A stretch of 64,000 nt of DNA, taken from assembly GCF_012034205.1 (NCBI RefSeq), contig NZ_JAATEM010000003.1, positions 62,001 through 126,000 on the forward strand, in the 5' to 3' direction. Below, piece by piece: positions 34,873 to 45,450 of this stretch. The DNA comes from Streptomyces composti (GTDB lineage Bacteria > Actinomycetota > Actinomycetes > Streptomycetales > Streptomycetaceae). The number at the start of each line of letters is the position of its first letter. Position 1 is the first letter of the stretch. Under the pieces are notes generated by a model. It saw nothing but the letters and a program-made list of their open reading frames with translations, was not told the DNA's origin and did not search any database. The translations under genes and the position numbers were made by a program.

Positions 34873-36221
34873 TGACCTTGGCACCCGAACTGCAGGACAC
34901 CAGCCCGGAGAAGCTGCTCGCACCCGTGCTGTCGGCCTTCTGGGACGAGGACAGGTCCTGGACGCTGGACGTCTACCGGCGGCACGAGGGCTACGAGGGG
35001 CTCCGCAAGGCGCTGGCCATGTCCCCGGACGACGTCATCGCCTACGTCAAGGACTCCGGACTGCGCGGCCGAGGAGGCGCCGGCTTCCCCACCGGGATGA
35101 AGTGGCAGTTCATCCCGCAGGGCGACGGCAAGCCGCACTACCTCGTGGTCAACGCCGACGAGTCCGAGCCCGGGACCTGCAAGGACATCCCGCTGCTCTT
35201 CGCCAACCCGCACAGCCTGATCGAGGGCATCGTCATCGCCTGCTACGCCATCAGGTCCTCCCACGCCTTCATCTACCTGCGCGGCGAGGTCGTCCCCGTG
35301 CTGCGGCGGCTGCACGCCGCGGTGCGCGAGGCCTACGAGGCGGGCTACCTCGGCAAGAACATCCTCGGCAGCGGACTCGACCTCGAACTCACCGTGCACG
35401 CGGGCGCCGGCGCGTACATCTGCGGTGAGGAGACCGCCCTGCTGGACTCGCTGGAGGGCCGCCGCGGGCAGCCCAGGCTGCGTCCCCCCTTCCCGGCCGT
35501 GGCCGGCCTCTACGCCTGCCCCACTGTGGTGAACAACGTCGAGTCCATCGCCTCGGTTCCCGCCATCCTGAACCGGGGCAAGGAGTGGTTCCGGTCGATG
35601 GGCAGCGAGAAGTCCCCCGGCTTCACGCTGTACTCGCTCTCTGGCCACGTGGCCAACCCCGGCCAGTACGAGGCCCCGCTCGGCATCACCCTGCGCCAGC
35701 TGCTCCAGATGAGCGGCGGCATGCGGCCCGGGCACCGGCTGAAGTTCTGGACCCCGGGCGGCTCCTCCACGCCGCTGCTCACCGACGAGCACCTCGACGT
35801 CCCCCTCGACTACGAAGGGGTCGGCGCCGCGGGCTCCATGCTCGGCACCAAGGCCCTGCAGTGCTTCGACGAGACCACCTGCGTGGTCCGCGCCGTCACC
35901 CGCTGGACCGAGTTCTACGCTCACGAGTCCTGCGGCAAGTGCACTCCCTGCCGCGAGGGCACGTACTGGCTGGTCCAGCTGATGCGCGACATCGAGGCAG
36001 GCAAGGGCAAGATGTCCGACCTCGACAAGCTCAACGACATCGCCGACAACATCAACGGCAAGTCCTTCTGCGCCCTCGGCGACGGCGCCGCCTCGCCGAT
36101 CTTCTCCTCGCTGAAGTACTTCCGCGAGGAGTACGAGCAGCACATCACGGGCCGCGGCTGCCCCTTCGACCCGGCCAGGTCCACGGCCTGGGCCGACCAC
36201 CGTACGGAGGTGAACGCATGA
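34872..36221 (+). CDS. nuoF: NADH-quinone oxidoreductase subunit F
   Basis: This 449-residue NADH- and FMN-binding subunit is the entry point of electrons. Visible are the glycine-rich NADH site [16 protein letters not shown], the FMN region [33 protein letters not shown], and the N3 cluster motif [13 protein letters not shown] with a final Cys in [13 protein letters not shown] 34872 overlaps the nuoE stop codon (TGATG) and has GGGGGAG upstream. Its end overlaps nuoG by 4 bp. Function and length are standard. Confidence 0.98.
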   Translation: MTLAPELQDTSPEKLLAPVLSAFWDEDRSWTLDVYRRHEGYEGLRKALAMSPDDVIAYVKDSGLRGRGGAGFPTGMKWQFIPQGDGKPHYLVVNADESEPGTCKDIPLLFANPHSLIEGIVIACYAIRSSHAFIYLRGEVVPVLRRLHAAVREAYEAGYLGKNILGSGLDLELTVHAGAGAYICGEETALLDSLEGRRGQPRLRPPFPAVAGLYACPTVVNNVESIASVPAILNRGKEWFRSMGSEKSPGFTLYSLSGHVANPGQYEAPLGITLRQLLQMSGGMRPGHRLKFWTPGGSSTPLLTDEHLDVPLDYEGVGAAGSMLGTKALQCFDETTCVVRAVTRWTEFYAHESCGKCTPCREGTYWLVQLMRDIEAGKGKMSDLDKLNDIADNINGKSFCALGDGAASPIFSSLKYFREEYEQHITGRGCPFDPARSTAWADHRTEVNA

Positions 36222-38722
36222 CTGTGACCACGAGCGCTCCCTCCGGAGGAGGCGAGGCGGCCCTGCCGCCCGAGGACCTCGTGACCCTGACCATCGACGG
36301 CATCGAGATCAGCGTGCCCAAGGGCACCCTGGTCATCCGTGCCGCCGAACAGCTCGGCATCGAGATCCCCCGCTTCTGCGACCACCCGCTGCTCGACCCG
36401 GCCGGTGCCTGCCGCCAGTGCATCGTCGAGGTCGAGGGCCAGCGCAAGCCGATGGCCTCCTGCACCATCACCTGCACCGACGGGATGGTCGTCAAGACCC
36501 ATCTGACCTCGCCGGTCGCGGAGAAGGCGCAGAAGGGTGTGATGGAGCTGCTGCTCATCAACCACCCGCTGGACTGCCCCGTCTGCGACAAGGGCGGCGA
36601 GTGCCCGCTGCAGAACCAGGCGATGTCGCACGGCAACGCCGAGTCCCGCTTCGAGGGCAAGAAGCGCACCTACGAGAAGCCGGTGGCGATCTCCACCCAG
36701 GTGCTGCTGGACCGCGAGCGGTGCGTGCTGTGCGCCCGCTGCACCCGCTTCTCCAACCAGGTCGCGGGCGACCCGATGATCGAGCTGATCGAGCGGGGCG
36801 CGCTCCAGCAGGTCGGCATCGGCGAGGGCGACCCGTTCGAGTCGTACTTCTCCGGCAACACCATCCAGATCTGCCCGGTCGGCGCGCTCACCTCGGCCGC
36901 CTACCGGTTCCGCTCCCGCCCCTTCGACCTGGTCTCCTCGCCGTCCGTGTGCGAGCACTGCGCCGGCGGCTGCGCGATGCGCACCGACCACCGGCGCGGC
37001 AAGGTCATGCGGCGCCTGGCGGCCGAGGACCCCGAGGTCAACGAGGAGTGGATCTGCGACAAGGGCCGCTTCGCGTTCCGCTACGCGCAGCTGCGGGACC
37101 GGCTCGACACCCCGCTGGTGCGCAACGCGGAGGGCGAGCTGCAGCCCGCCTCCTGGCCGGAGGCCCTGCAGATCGCCGCCCAGGGGCTGCTGGCCTCCCG
37201 GGGCCGCACCGGCGTGCTCACCGGCGGCCGGCTCACCGTCGAGGACGCCTACGCCTACAGCAAGTTCGCCCGGGTGGCGCTCGGCACCAACGACATCGAC
37301 TTCCGGGCCCGCGTCCACAGCAGCGAGGAGTCCGACTTCCTCGCCGCGCGCGTCGCAGGCCGCGGACGCGACCTGGACGGCACCGGCGTCACCTACACCG
37401 CCCTGGAGAAGGCGCCCGCGGTGCTGCTCGTCGGGTTCGAGTCCGAGGAGGAGGCGCCCGGCGTCTTCCTGCGGCTGCGCAAGGCCTGGCGCAAGCGCGG
37501 CCAGCGCACCTTCGCCCTGGCCACCCACGCCACCCCCGGACTGACCAAGGCGGGCGGCACCCTGCTCCCGGCCGCGCCCGGCACCGAGACCGAGTGGCTG
37601 GACGCGCTCGCCGCCGGGGTCGGCCTGGAGGGCGACGGGGCCGCGGCCGCCGAGGCGCTGCGCGCCGAGGGCGCGGTGGTCGTCGTCGGCGAACGCCTCG
37701 CCGGCGTGGCCGGCGGCCTGACCGCGGCCGCGCGGTTCGCCACCGCCACCGGCGCGCAGCTGGTGTGGATCCCGCGCCGGGCGGGCGAGCGGGGCGCCAT
37801 CGAGGCGGGCGCGCTGCCGTCGCTGCTGCCCGGCGGCCGTCCCGCGACCGACCCGCGGGCCCGCGAGGAGGTCGCCGCGATCTGGGGCGTCGCCGAACTG
37901 CCCCAGCGCTACGGCCGGGACACCGGCCAGATCGTGGAGGCCGCGGTCAACGGCGAGCTGCAGGCGCTGCTGGTCGCCGGTGTCGAGGTGGCCGACCTGC
38001 CCGACCCGGCCCGCGCCAGGGCCGCGCTCGCCGAGGCCGGGTTCGTGGTCTCCCTGGAGCTGCGGCCCAGCGAGGTCACCGAGCTGGCCGACGTGGTCCT
38101 GCCGGTCGCGGCCGTCGCCGAGAAGGCCGGCACCTTCCTCAACTGGGAGGGCCGCGCCCGGCCGTTCGAGGCGGCGCTCAAGCCCGACCACATGACCCGC
38201 AGGCTCCAGCCCACCGACGCCCGCGTGCTGCAGATGCTGGCCGACGCCATGGACGTCCACCTGGGCCTGCCCGACCTGCGCACCATCCGCGCCGAGCTGA
38301 CCCGGCTCGGCGCCTGGGACGGCCCCCGCGCCACCGAACCGCTGGAGACCGCGGGCGCGCTGCCCCGGCCCGCCGCCGGGGAGGCGGTGCTCGCCGGGCA
38401 CCGGATGCTGCTCGACCAGGGCGTGCTGCAGCAGGGGGACGAGGCGCTGGCCGGCACCCGGCACGCCGCGCCCGCCCGGCTGTCGGCCGCCACGGCCGCC
38501 GAGGTCGGTGTCAAGGACGGCGACCTGCTGGCGGTGACCGGCACCGCCGGCACCGTGCACCTGCCGCTCGCCGTCACCGAGATGCCCGACCGCGTGGTGT
38601 GGCTCCCGCTGAACTCCGCCGGCGGCGGTGTCGCCTCCGACACCGGGGCACGCCCCGGCTCCCTCGTCCGCATCGGTCCGGCGACGCCCGCCGGTGAGGC
38701 CACCGAGGAGGTGGAGGCATGA
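36218..38722 (+). CDS. nuoG: NADH-quinone oxidoreductase subunit G
   Basis: This 834-residue largest peripheral subunit has an N-terminal ferredoxin domain with N1b ligands ([15 protein letters not shown] and a later Cys), the His-ligand cluster N5 region ([17 protein letters not shown]), N4 cysteines (CVLCARC and ICPVGAL), and the off-path N7 motif Cys-x2-Cys-x3-Cys-x27-Cys (CEHCAGGC to ICDKG). A molybdopterin-like domain without cofactor fills the rest. ATG 36218 overlaps the nuoF stop by 4 bp and nuoH starts within its last codons. Residues about 400-620 are variable and Ala-rich, as in other actinomycetes. Confidence 0.97.
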   Translation: MTVTTSAPSGGGEAALPPEDLVTLTIDGIEISVPKGTLVIRAAEQLGIEIPRFCDHPLLDPAGACRQCIVEVEGQRKPMASCTITCTDGMVVKTHLTSPVAEKAQKGVMELLLINHPLDCPVCDKGGECPLQNQAMSHGNAESRFEGKKRTYEKPVAISTQVLLDRERCVLCARCTRFSNQVAGDPMIELIERGALQQVGIGEGDPFESYFSGNTIQICPVGALTSAAYRFRSRPFDLVSSPSVCEHCAGGCAMRTDHRRGKVMRRLAAEDPEVNEEWICDKGRFAFRYAQLRDRLDTPLVRNAEGELQPASWPEALQIAAQGLLASRGRTGVLTGGRLTVEDAYAYSKFARVALGTNDIDFRARVHSSEESDFLAARVAGRGRDLDGTGVTYTALEKAPAVLLVGFESEEEAPGVFLRLRKAWRKRGQRTFALATHATPGLTKAGGTLLPAAPGTETEWLDALAAGVGLEGDGAAAAEALRAEGAVVVVGERLAGVAGGLTAAARFATATGAQLVWIPRRAGERGAIEAGALPSLLPGGRPATDPRAREEVAAIWGVAELPQRYGRDTGQIVEAAVNGELQALLVAGVEVADLPDPARARAALAEAGFVVSLELRPSEVTELADVVLPVAAVAEKAGTFLNWEGRARPFEAALKPDHMTRRLQPTDARVLQMLADAMDVHLGLPDLRTIRAELTRLGAWDGPRATEPLETAGALPRPAAGEAVLAGHRMLLDQGVLQQGDEALAGTRHAAPARLSAATAAEVGVKDGDLLAVTGTAGTVHLPLAVTEMPDRVVWLPLNSAGGGVASDTGARPGSLVRIGPATPAGEATEEVEA

Positions 38723-40125
38723 GCGCGCACGTCGCCGCCGTCAGCCCGTACGTCGCAGCCGAGGACCTGTCGATGTTCGGCCGCGACCCGTGGTGGCTCA
38801 TCGCTCTCAAGGCGGTCTTCTGCTTCGCCTTCCTGATGGTGACCGTGCTGATCTCCATCGTGATGGAGCGCAAGGTCGTCGCCTGGATGCAGCTGCGCAT
38901 CGGACCCAACCGGCACGGCCCCTGGGGCCTGCTCCAGTCGCTCGCCGACGGCGTGAAGCTGATGCTCAAGGAGGACGTCGTCGTCAAGCGCGCGGACAAG
39001 GCGGTCTACGTCCTCGCGCCGATCGTCGCCGCCATCCCCGCCTTCATGGCGTTCGCGGTCATCCCGTTCGGCCCGGCCGGCAACGAGATCTCGATCTTCG
39101 GCCACCGCACCACGATGCAGCTGACCGACCTGCCGATCGCGATGCTGTACATCCTCGCGGTCGCCTCGGTCGGCATCTACGGCATCGTGCTGGCCGGCTG
39201 GAGCTCCGGCTCCACCTACCCGCTGCTGGGCGGACTGCGCTCCTGCGCGCAGATGATCTCCTACGAGATCGCCATGGGCGCCGCGTTCGCCTCGGTCTTC
39301 CTCTACTCGGGGTCGATGTCGACCTCGGCGATCGTCGAGCAGCAGACCGACCGCTGGTTCGTGGTGCTGCTGCCGGTCTCCTTCATCATCTACGTCGTCA
39401 CCATGGTCGGTGAGACCAACCGCGCACCCTTCGACATGCCCGAGTCCGAGGGCGACCTGGTGGGCGGCTTCAACACCGAGTACTCGTCGATCAAGTTCGC
39501 GATGTTCATGCTCGCCGAGTACGTGAACATGGTGACCGTCTCGGCCGTGGCCGTCACGCTCTTCCTGGGCGGCTGGCGGGCTCCCTGGCCGGTCAGCACC
39601 TTCTGGGAGGGCGCCAACCACGGCTGGTGGCCGATGCTGTGGTTCGTGCTGAAGCTGCAGCTGCTGCTGTTCTTCTTCGTCTGGCTGCGCGGCACGCTCC
39701 CGCGGGTCCGCTACGACCAGCTGATGAAGCTCGGCTGGAAGGTCCTCATCCCGGTCTCGTTGGTGTGGTTGATGCTCGTCGCCACCGTGCGGGCCCTGCG
39801 GAACGAGAACTACGACTTCGCCGACATCGCCCTCTACATCGGCGCCGCCGTGCTCGCCCTGCTGCTGCTCTCCTTCGTCGCCGACATCTTCCGCGCGAGG
39901 AAGGCCAGGCAGGCGCCGCCCGCCGAGGCCCCGGCCGAGTTCGACCCGATGGCCGGCGGGTTCCCGGTACCGCCGCTGCCCGGACAGGAGTTGCCGCCGG
40001 TGCCCCGGCGCCGCCCGCGCCGGGAGCGGGAGCTGATTGTCAGTGGTGGGCCCGATACTCAGAGTGACGGACGTGACGGACCTCTGGGCGGATCTACGGA
40101 TGGAAAGGAGGCGTCCGATGGCTGA
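38719..40125 (+). CDS. nuoH: NADH-quinone oxidoreductase subunit H
   Basis: This 468-residue membrane subunit has eight conserved helices and forms much of the quinone tunnel. It contains [45 protein letters not shown], and the charged loop [20 protein letters not shown] with the family's key Glu/Arg residues. The C-terminal about 70 residues ([20 protein letters not shown] onward) are an extra basic, Pro-rich cytosolic tail. It overlaps nuoG by 4 bp and nuoI by 8 bp. Normal core; the tail is typical of Streptomyces. Confidence 0.98.
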   Translation: MSAHVAAVSPYVAAEDLSMFGRDPWWLIALKAVFCFAFLMVTVLISIVMERKVVAWMQLRIGPNRHGPWGLLQSLADGVKLMLKEDVVVKRADKAVYVLAPIVAAIPAFMAFAVIPFGPAGNEISIFGHRTTMQLTDLPIAMLYILAVASVGIYGIVLAGWSSGSTYPLLGGLRSCAQMISYEIAMGAAFASVFLYSGSMSTSAIVEQQTDRWFVVLLPVSFIIYVVTMVGETNRAPFDMPESEGDLVGGFNTEYSSIKFAMFMLAEYVNMVTVSAVAVTLFLGGWRAPWPVSTFWEGANHGWWPMLWFVLKLQLLLFFFVWLRGTLPRVRYDQLMKLGWKVLIPVSLVWLMLVATVRALRNENYDFADIALYIGAAVLALLLLSFVADIFRARKARQAPPAEAPAEFDPMAGGFPVPPLPGQELPPVPRRRPRRERELIVSGGPDTQSDGRDGPLGGSTDGKEASDG

Positions 40126-40759
40126 GGAGCCCAAGGAGACCAAGCCCGGTTTCCTGAATCCGGTGGCCGGCTTCGGCGTGACCTTCAAGGCCATGTTCAA
40201 GAAGCGGCTCACCGAGCAGTACCCGGAGCAGCAGAAAGTCACCGCTCCCCGCTTCCACGGACGGCACCAGCTCAACCGCCATCCGGACGGCCTGGAGAAG
40301 TGCGTCGGCTGCGAGCTGTGCGCCTGGGCCTGCCCCGCCGACGCGATCTACGTCGAGGGCGCGGACAACACCGACGAGGAGCGCTACTCGCCCGGCGAGC
40401 GGTACGGCCGCGTCTACCAGATCAACTACGCCCGCTGCATCCTGTGCGGGCTGTGCATCGAGGCGTGCCCGACCCGGGCGCTGACCATGACCAACGAGTT
40501 CGAGCTGGCCGACTCCAGCCGGGCCGACCTCATCTACACCAAGGAGCAGCTGCTCGCCGGTCTGGAGGAGGGCATGGTCGAGCCGCCGCACGCCATGTAC
40601 CCGGGCACCGACGAACAGGACTACTACAAGGGCCTGGTGACCGAGGCCGCCCCCGGCACCGAGCGCCAGGTCGCCCGTTCCAAGGGCGAGGTCGTGCAGG
40701 AGGCCGACTCCACCTTCGGCCCGACCGAGCCGGCGTCCGAGAAGGTGGTCGGGCGATGA
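40118..40759 (+). CDS. nuoI: NADH-quinone oxidoreductase subunit I
   Basis: This 213-residue subunit has two ferredoxin-like [4Fe-4S] motifs, [12 protein letters not shown] and [12 protein letters not shown], that carry clusters N6a and N6b, passing electrons to N2. ATG 40118 has AAAGGAGG 7 nt upstream; longer in-frame starts are unneeded. It overlaps nuoH by 8 bp and nuoJ by 4 bp. The C-terminal extension (about residues 160-213, acidic) is longer than in E. coli and common among actinobacteria. Confidence 0.98.
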   Translation: MAEEPKETKPGFLNPVAGFGVTFKAMFKKRLTEQYPEQQKVTAPRFHGRHQLNRHPDGLEKCVGCELCAWACPADAIYVEGADNTDEERYSPGERYGRVYQINYARCILCGLCIEACPTRALTMTNEFELADSSRADLIYTKEQLLAGLEEGMVEPPHAMYPGTDEQDYYKGLVTEAAPGTERQVARSKGEVVQEADSTFGPTEPASEKVVGR

Positions 40760-41601
40760 CCGAGCAGCTCGCCGCGTACACCACGTCCACCGGAGAGGCC
40801 GTCCAGTTCTGGATCCTCGGCACCGTCGCGGTGATCGGAGCCCTGAGCACCGTCTTCATGAAGCGGGCCGTGCACAGCGCGCTCTGCCTGGCCGGCACCA
40901 TGATCGTCCTGGCGGTGTTCTACCTCGCCAACGGTGCCTACTTCCTCGGCGTCGTGCAGATCGTCGTCTACACCGGCGCGATCATGATGCTGTTCCTGTT
41001 CGTGGTGATGCTGGTCGGTGTCACCGCGGCGGACTCCCTGAAGGAGACCATCAAGGGCCAGCGCTGGCTGGCCCTGCTGTGCGGGCTCGGCTTCGGCATC
41101 CTGCTGATGGCCGGCATCGGCAACGCCGCCCTGACGGAGTTCAACGGCATCGGCCGGGCGAACGCCGGCGGCAATGTCGAGGGCATCGCGAGCCTGCTGT
41201 TCACCAAGTACGTCTTCGCCTTCGAGATCACCGGCGCGCTGCTGATCACGGCCACCGTCGGCGCCATGGTGCTCACCCACCGGGAGCGCACCGAGCGTGC
41301 CAGGACCCAGCGCGAACTGGCCCAGAAGCGGATCCGCGAGGGCACCTACATCCCGCCGCTGCCCGCGCCCGGCGTGTACGCGCGGCACAACGCGGTGGAC
41401 ATCGCGGGCCTGCTGCCCGACGGCACCCCGTCCGATCTCACCGTCAGCAAGACGCTCCGCGAGCGCGGCCAGATCCGTGACGTGTCGCAGGAGGCGCTCA
41501 ACGACCTGCGGGCGCTGGAGCAGCGCGCCGAGGAGCGCCTGGAGCGCACGGCCATCGAGCCGCTGAAGGCGTTCAAGCGGTCCGAGGAGGCGTCCAAGTG
41601 A
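40756..41601 (+). CDS. nuoJ: NADH-quinone oxidoreductase subunit J
   Basis: This 281-residue membrane subunit has five helices in its first about 175 residues, with [20 protein letters not shown], the flexible pi-bulge helix [20 protein letters not shown] and a late helix [19 protein letters not shown] hydrophilic C-terminal tail of about 100 residues ([20 protein letters not shown] onward) is an actinobacterial addition, likely helical. NuoJ links the quinone site to the proton channels. It overlaps nuoI and nuoK by 4 bp each. Confidence 0.97.
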   Translation: MTEQLAAYTTSTGEAVQFWILGTVAVIGALSTVFMKRAVHSALCLAGTMIVLAVFYLANGAYFLGVVQIVVYTGAIMMLFLFVVMLVGVTAADSLKETIKGQRWLALLCGLGFGILLMAGIGNAALTEFNGIGRANAGGNVEGIASLLFTKYVFAFEITGALLITATVGAMVLTHRERTERARTQRELAQKRIREGTYIPPLPAPGVYARHNAVDIAGLLPDGTPSDLTVSKTLRERGQIRDVSQEALNDLRALEQRAEERLERTAIEPLKAFKRSEEASK

Positions 41602-41897
41602 ACCCGGTCAACTACCTCTATCTCGCCGCCCTGCTGTTCACCATCGGCGCCACCGGCGTGCTGATCAGGCGCAACTCGATCGTGGTGTTCATGTGCATCG
41701 AGCTGATGCTCAACGCCTGCAACCTCGCGTTCGTCGCCTTCTCTCGGATGCACGGCAACCTCGACGGCCAGATCATCGCCTTCTTCACGATGGTCGTCGC
41801 CGCCGCGGAGGTCGTGGTCGGGCTGGCGATCATCGTGTCCCTGTTCCGTGCCCGCCACTCGGCCTCGGTCGACGACGCCAGCCTGATGAAGCTGTAA
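41598..41897 (+). CDS. nuoK: NADH-quinone oxidoreductase subunit K
   Basis: This 99-residue subunit has three membrane helices. Conserved glutamates are visible in [19 protein letters not shown] and in [19 protein letters not shown], both needed for proton translocation in the family. GTG 41598 overlaps the nuoJ stop codon by 4 bp. It is followed after 11 nt by nuoL. Length and sequence are standard. Confidence 0.97.
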   Translation: MNPVNYLYLAALLFTIGATGVLIRRNSIVVFMCIELMLNACNLAFVAFSRMHGNLDGQIIAFFTMVVAAAEVVVGLAIIVSLFRARHSASVDDASLMKL

Positions 41898-41908
41898 GGG
41901 GCTGAAAC

Positions 41909-43873
41909 GTGGAGAATCTGATTGCGCTGCTGGTGGCGGCGCCTCTGCTCGGAGCGGCGGTCCTGCTGTGCGGCGGACGCCGGCTGGACGCCGTCGGCCA
42001 CTGGATCGGCACACTGCTCGCGGCGGTCTCCTTCGCCCTCGGCATCGTGCTGTTCACCGACATGCTGGGCAGGGGCGCCGAGGAACGCACCCTCACCCAG
42101 CACCTGTTCAGCTGGATCCCGGTGGAGGGATTCCAGGCCGACGTCGCCTTCCAGCTCGACCAGTTGTCGATGACGTTCGTCCTGCTGATCACCGGCGTCG
42201 GCTCGCTGATCCACCTGTACTCCGTCGGGTACATGGAGCACGACGAGCGGCGCCGCCGCTTCTTCGGCTACCTCAACCTGTTCCTCGCGGCGATGCTGCT
42301 GCTCGTCCTCGCCGACAACTACCTGCTGCTGTACGTCGGCTGGGAGGGCGTCGGTCTCGCCTCCTACCTGCTGATCGGCTTCTGGCAGCACAAGCCCAGC
42401 GCCGCCACGGCCGCGAAGAAGGCCTTCCTGGTCAACCGGGTCGGCGACATGGGCCTGTCCATCGCGATCATGCTGATGTTCCTGTGGTTCGGCACCTTCG
42501 CCTTCGGGCCGGTGCTCGGCGGCCACGGGGAGGAGGGCCTCGCCGCGGCCGCCGGTGAGGACAAGCTCACCGCGATCGCGCTGATGCTGCTGCTCGCCGC
42601 CTGCGGCAAGTCCGCCCAGGTGCCGCTGCAGTCCTGGCTCGGCGACGCGATGGAGGGCCCGACCCCGGTCTCGGCCCTGATCCACGCCGCGACCATGGTG
42701 ACCGCGGGCGTCTACCTGATCGTCCGCTCCGGCGCCGTCTTCGACGGCGCGCCGGACGCCCAGCTCGTCGTCACCATCGTCGGCGCGGTCACGCTGCTCT
42801 TCGGTGCGATCGTCGGTTGCGCCAAGGACGACATCAAGAAGGCGCTCGCCGGATCCACCATGTCGCAGATCGGCTACATGGTGCTCGCCGCGGGCCTCGG
42901 CCCCATCGGCTACGCCTTCGCCATCATGCACCTGGTGACACACGGCTTCTTCAAGGCCGGACTCTTCCTCGGCGCCGGTTCCGTGATGCACGGGATGAAC
43001 GACGAGGTCGACATGCGCCGCTACGGCGGACTGCGCACGTACATGCCGGTCACCTTCATCACCTTCGGCCTCGGCTACCTGGCGATCATCGGCTTCCCGG
43101 GCCTGTCCGGCTTCTTCTCCAAGGACAAGATCATCGAGTCGGCGTTCGCCAAGGGCGGCACCGAGGGCTGGATCCTCGGCGCCTGCGCCCTGCTCGGCGC
43201 GGCCATCACCGCGTACTACATGACGCGCGTGATGCTGATGACGTTCTTCGGCGAGGAGCGCTGGCGCAACGCCCCCACGCCGTCGCCGGCCTCGCCCGAC
43301 GTGGAGCCCGCCGCGCAGACCGGCGGCACGTACGAGCCGCCGCACCCGCACGAGTCGCCCGGCGTGATGACGGTCCCGATGATCGTGCTGGCGGTCGGCT
43401 CGGTGTTCGGCGGCGCGTTCTTCAGCATCGGCGACCGCTTCGTCAACTGGCTGGAGCCCGTCACCGGGTTCGAGCACGGCCACCCGCCGGTCAGCGCCCT
43501 GACGGTGACGCTCTCCACGGTCGCCGTCATGGTCCTCGGCGTGGCCATCGCCTGGGGTCAGTACGGGCGCCGCCCGGTCCCGGCCGTCGCCCCGCGCGGC
43601 TCGCTGCTCACCCGGGCCGCCCGCCGCGACCTCCTCCAGGACGACTTCAACCACGTGGTTCTGGTGCGGGGCGGCGAACACCTCACCCGCTCCCTGGTCT
43701 ACGTCGACCACACCCTGGTCGACGGCGTCGTCAACGGCACGGCGGCCGCGATGGGCGGCCTGTCCGGGCGGATGCGCAGGCTGCAGAACGGCTTCGCGCG
43801 GTCCTACGCGGTCTCCATGTTCGGCGGCGCGGCGGTCCTGGTCGCCGCGACCCTGCTGATGAGGGCGGTCTGA
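41909..43873 (+). CDS. nuoL: NADH-quinone oxidoreductase subunit L
   Basis: This 654-residue antiporter-like subunit is the distal proton pump with the long lateral helix. It has [16 protein letters not shown] with the key Glu, [35 protein letters not shown] with the pumping Lys, [17 protein letters not shown], and the H/K region [20 protein letters not shown]. The C-terminal helix HL and final helix are present ([15 protein letters not shown] onward). GTG 41909 follows nuoK by 11 nt; nuoM begins 5 nt after the stop. Complete, normal length. Confidence 0.98.
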   Translation: MENLIALLVAAPLLGAAVLLCGGRRLDAVGHWIGTLLAAVSFALGIVLFTDMLGRGAEERTLTQHLFSWIPVEGFQADVAFQLDQLSMTFVLLITGVGSLIHLYSVGYMEHDERRRRFFGYLNLFLAAMLLLVLADNYLLLYVGWEGVGLASYLLIGFWQHKPSAATAAKKAFLVNRVGDMGLSIAIMLMFLWFGTFAFGPVLGGHGEEGLAAAAGEDKLTAIALMLLLAACGKSAQVPLQSWLGDAMEGPTPVSALIHAATMVTAGVYLIVRSGAVFDGAPDAQLVVTIVGAVTLLFGAIVGCAKDDIKKALAGSTMSQIGYMVLAAGLGPIGYAFAIMHLVTHGFFKAGLFLGAGSVMHGMNDEVDMRRYGGLRTYMPVTFITFGLGYLAIIGFPGLSGFFSKDKIIESAFAKGGTEGWILGACALLGAAITAYYMTRVMLMTFFGEERWRNAPTPSPASPDVEPAAQTGGTYEPPHPHESPGVMTVPMIVLAVGSVFGGAFFSIGDRFVNWLEPVTGFEHGHPPVSALTVTLSTVAVMVLGVAIAWGQYGRRPVPAVAPRGSLLTRAARRDLLQDDFNHVVLVRGGEHLTRSLVYVDHTLVDGVVNGTAAAMGGLSGRMRRLQNGFARSYAVSMFGGAAVLVAATLLMRAV

Positions 43874-43878
43874 TACCG

Positions 43879-45450
43879 ATGTCCTTTCCTCTGCTGACAG
43901 CGACAGCGGCGCTCCCGGCCGTCGGGGCGATCGCCACGGCCGCCGTGCCGGCCGCTCGGCGCACCGCCGCCAAATGGCTCGCGCTGCTCTTCTCGCTCGC
44001 CACCCTGGTGCTCGCGATCGTCGTCGCGGTGCGGTTCGACCCGGGCGGCGCGCGCTACCAGCTCACCGAGTCCCACTCCTGGATCGCCGACTTCGGCGTC
44101 CGCTACGAACTGGGCGTGGACGGCATCGCGGTGGCGCTGATCGCGCTGACCGCGCTGCTGATCCCGTTCATCGTCCTGGCGGGCTGGCACGACGCCGACC
44201 CGCTGGAGACCGGCAGCAGGCGCTGGCGGCCCACCCAGGGCTTCTTCGCGCTGATCCTGGCCGTCGAGGCGATGGTGATCCTCTCCTTCGAGGCCACCGA
44301 CGTCTTCCTCTTCTACATCTTCTTCGAAGCCATGCTGATCCCGATGTACTTCCTCATCGGCGGCTTCGGGGACCGGGCCCACGAGCACGGCGAGGAGAAG
44401 GCGGCCACCCAGCGCTCCTACGCCGCGGTGAAGTTCCTCCTCTACAACCTGGCCGGCGGTCTGATCATGCTGGCCGCGGTGATCGGCCTGTACGTGGTCG
44501 CGGGGAACTTCTCCCTCACCGAGATCGCCGAGGCCCGGGCGAGCGGTGAGCTGACCATGGCCACCAGCACCGAACGCTGGCTGTTCCTGGGCTTCTTCTT
44601 CGCCTTCGCGGTGAAGGCGCCGCTGTGGCCGCTGCACACCTGGCTGCCCAACGCCATGCAGGAGTCCACCGCCCCGGTGGCCGTGCTCATCACGGCGGTC
44701 GTCGACAAGGTGGGCACCTTCGCGATGCTCCGCTTCTGCCTCCAGCTCTTCCCGGAGGCCAGCAAGTGGGCGACGCCGGTGATCCTGGTGCTGGCGCTGG
44801 TCAGCATCATCTACGGCGCGCTGCTCGCCGTCGGCCAGCGCGACATCAAGCGGCTGATCGCGTACGCGTCGATCTCGCACTTCGGCTTCATCATCATGGG
44901 CATCTTCGCGATGACCAGTCAGGGCCAGTCCGGGGCGACGCTGTACATGGTCAACCACGGCATCTCCACGGCCGTGCTCATGCTGATCGCCGGCTTCCTG
45001 ATCTCCCGGCGCGGCTCGCGGCTCATCGCCGACTACGGCGGGGTGCAGAAGGTCGCCCCGGTGCTCGCCGGCACCTTCCTGATCGGTGGCCTGGCCACGC
45101 TGTCCCTGCCGGGGCTCGCCCCGTTCGTCAGTGAGTTCCTGGTCCTGGTCGGCACCTTCACGCGGTACCCGGTGATCGGCATCATCGCCACCTTCGGCAT
45201 CGTCCTCGCCGCGCTGTACACCCTCGTCCTCTACCAGCGGACGATGACCGGCCCGGTCAGGCCCGAGGTCGCGAAGATGCCCGACCTCAGGGTGCGGGAG
45301 ATCGCGGTGGTGGCACCGCTGGTGGTGCTGCTGATCTTCCTGGGCGTCTACCCGAAGCCCGTCACGGACATCGTGAACCCGGCGGTGAAGCAGACCATGT
45401 CCGACGTCGAACGCAAGGACCCCCAGCCCGAGGTGGAGGCGGCCAAGTGA
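43879..45450 (+). CDS. nuoM: NADH-quinone oxidoreductase subunit M
   Basis: This 523-residue antiporter-like subunit (Mrp/NuoM family) shows FYIFFEAMLIPMYFLIGGFG with the conserved Glu, FAFAVKAPLWPLHTWLPNAM with the conserved Lys, PVAVLITAVVDKVGTFAMLR, IAYASISHFGFIIMGIFA and MVNHGISTAVLMLIAGFL. It is one of three proton pumps. ATG 43879 lies 5 nt after nuoL; its stop codon overlaps nuoN by 4 bp. Length standard. Confidence 0.98.
   Translation: MSFPLLTATAALPAVGAIATAAVPAARRTAAKWLALLFSLATLVLAIVVAVRFDPGGARYQLTESHSWIADFGVRYELGVDGIAVALIALTALLIPFIVLAGWHDADPLETGSRRWRPTQGFFALILAVEAMVILSFEATDVFLFYIFFEAMLIPMYFLIGGFGDRAHEHGEEKAATQRSYAAVKFLLYNLAGGLIMLAAVIGLYVVAGNFSLTEIAEARASGELTMATSTERWLFLGFFFAFAVKAPLWPLHTWLPNAMQESTAPVAVLITAVVDKVGTFAMLRFCLQLFPEASKWATPVILVLALVSIIYGALLAVGQRDIKRLIAYASISHFGFIIMGIFAMTSQGQSGATLYMVNHGISTAVLMLIAGFLISRRGSRLIADYGGVQKVAPVLAGTFLIGGLATLSLPGLAPFVSEFLVLVGTFTRYPVIGIIATFGIVLAALYTLVLYQRTMTGPVRPEVAKMPDLRVREIAVVAPLVVLLIFLGVYPKPVTDIVNPAVKQTMSDVERKDPQPEVEAAK

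Noticed and set aside
36418..38697. Long plus-strand frame overlapping nuoG in another frame
   Set aside because: NuoG is unambiguous by its Fe-S motifs; the other frame has no domain.
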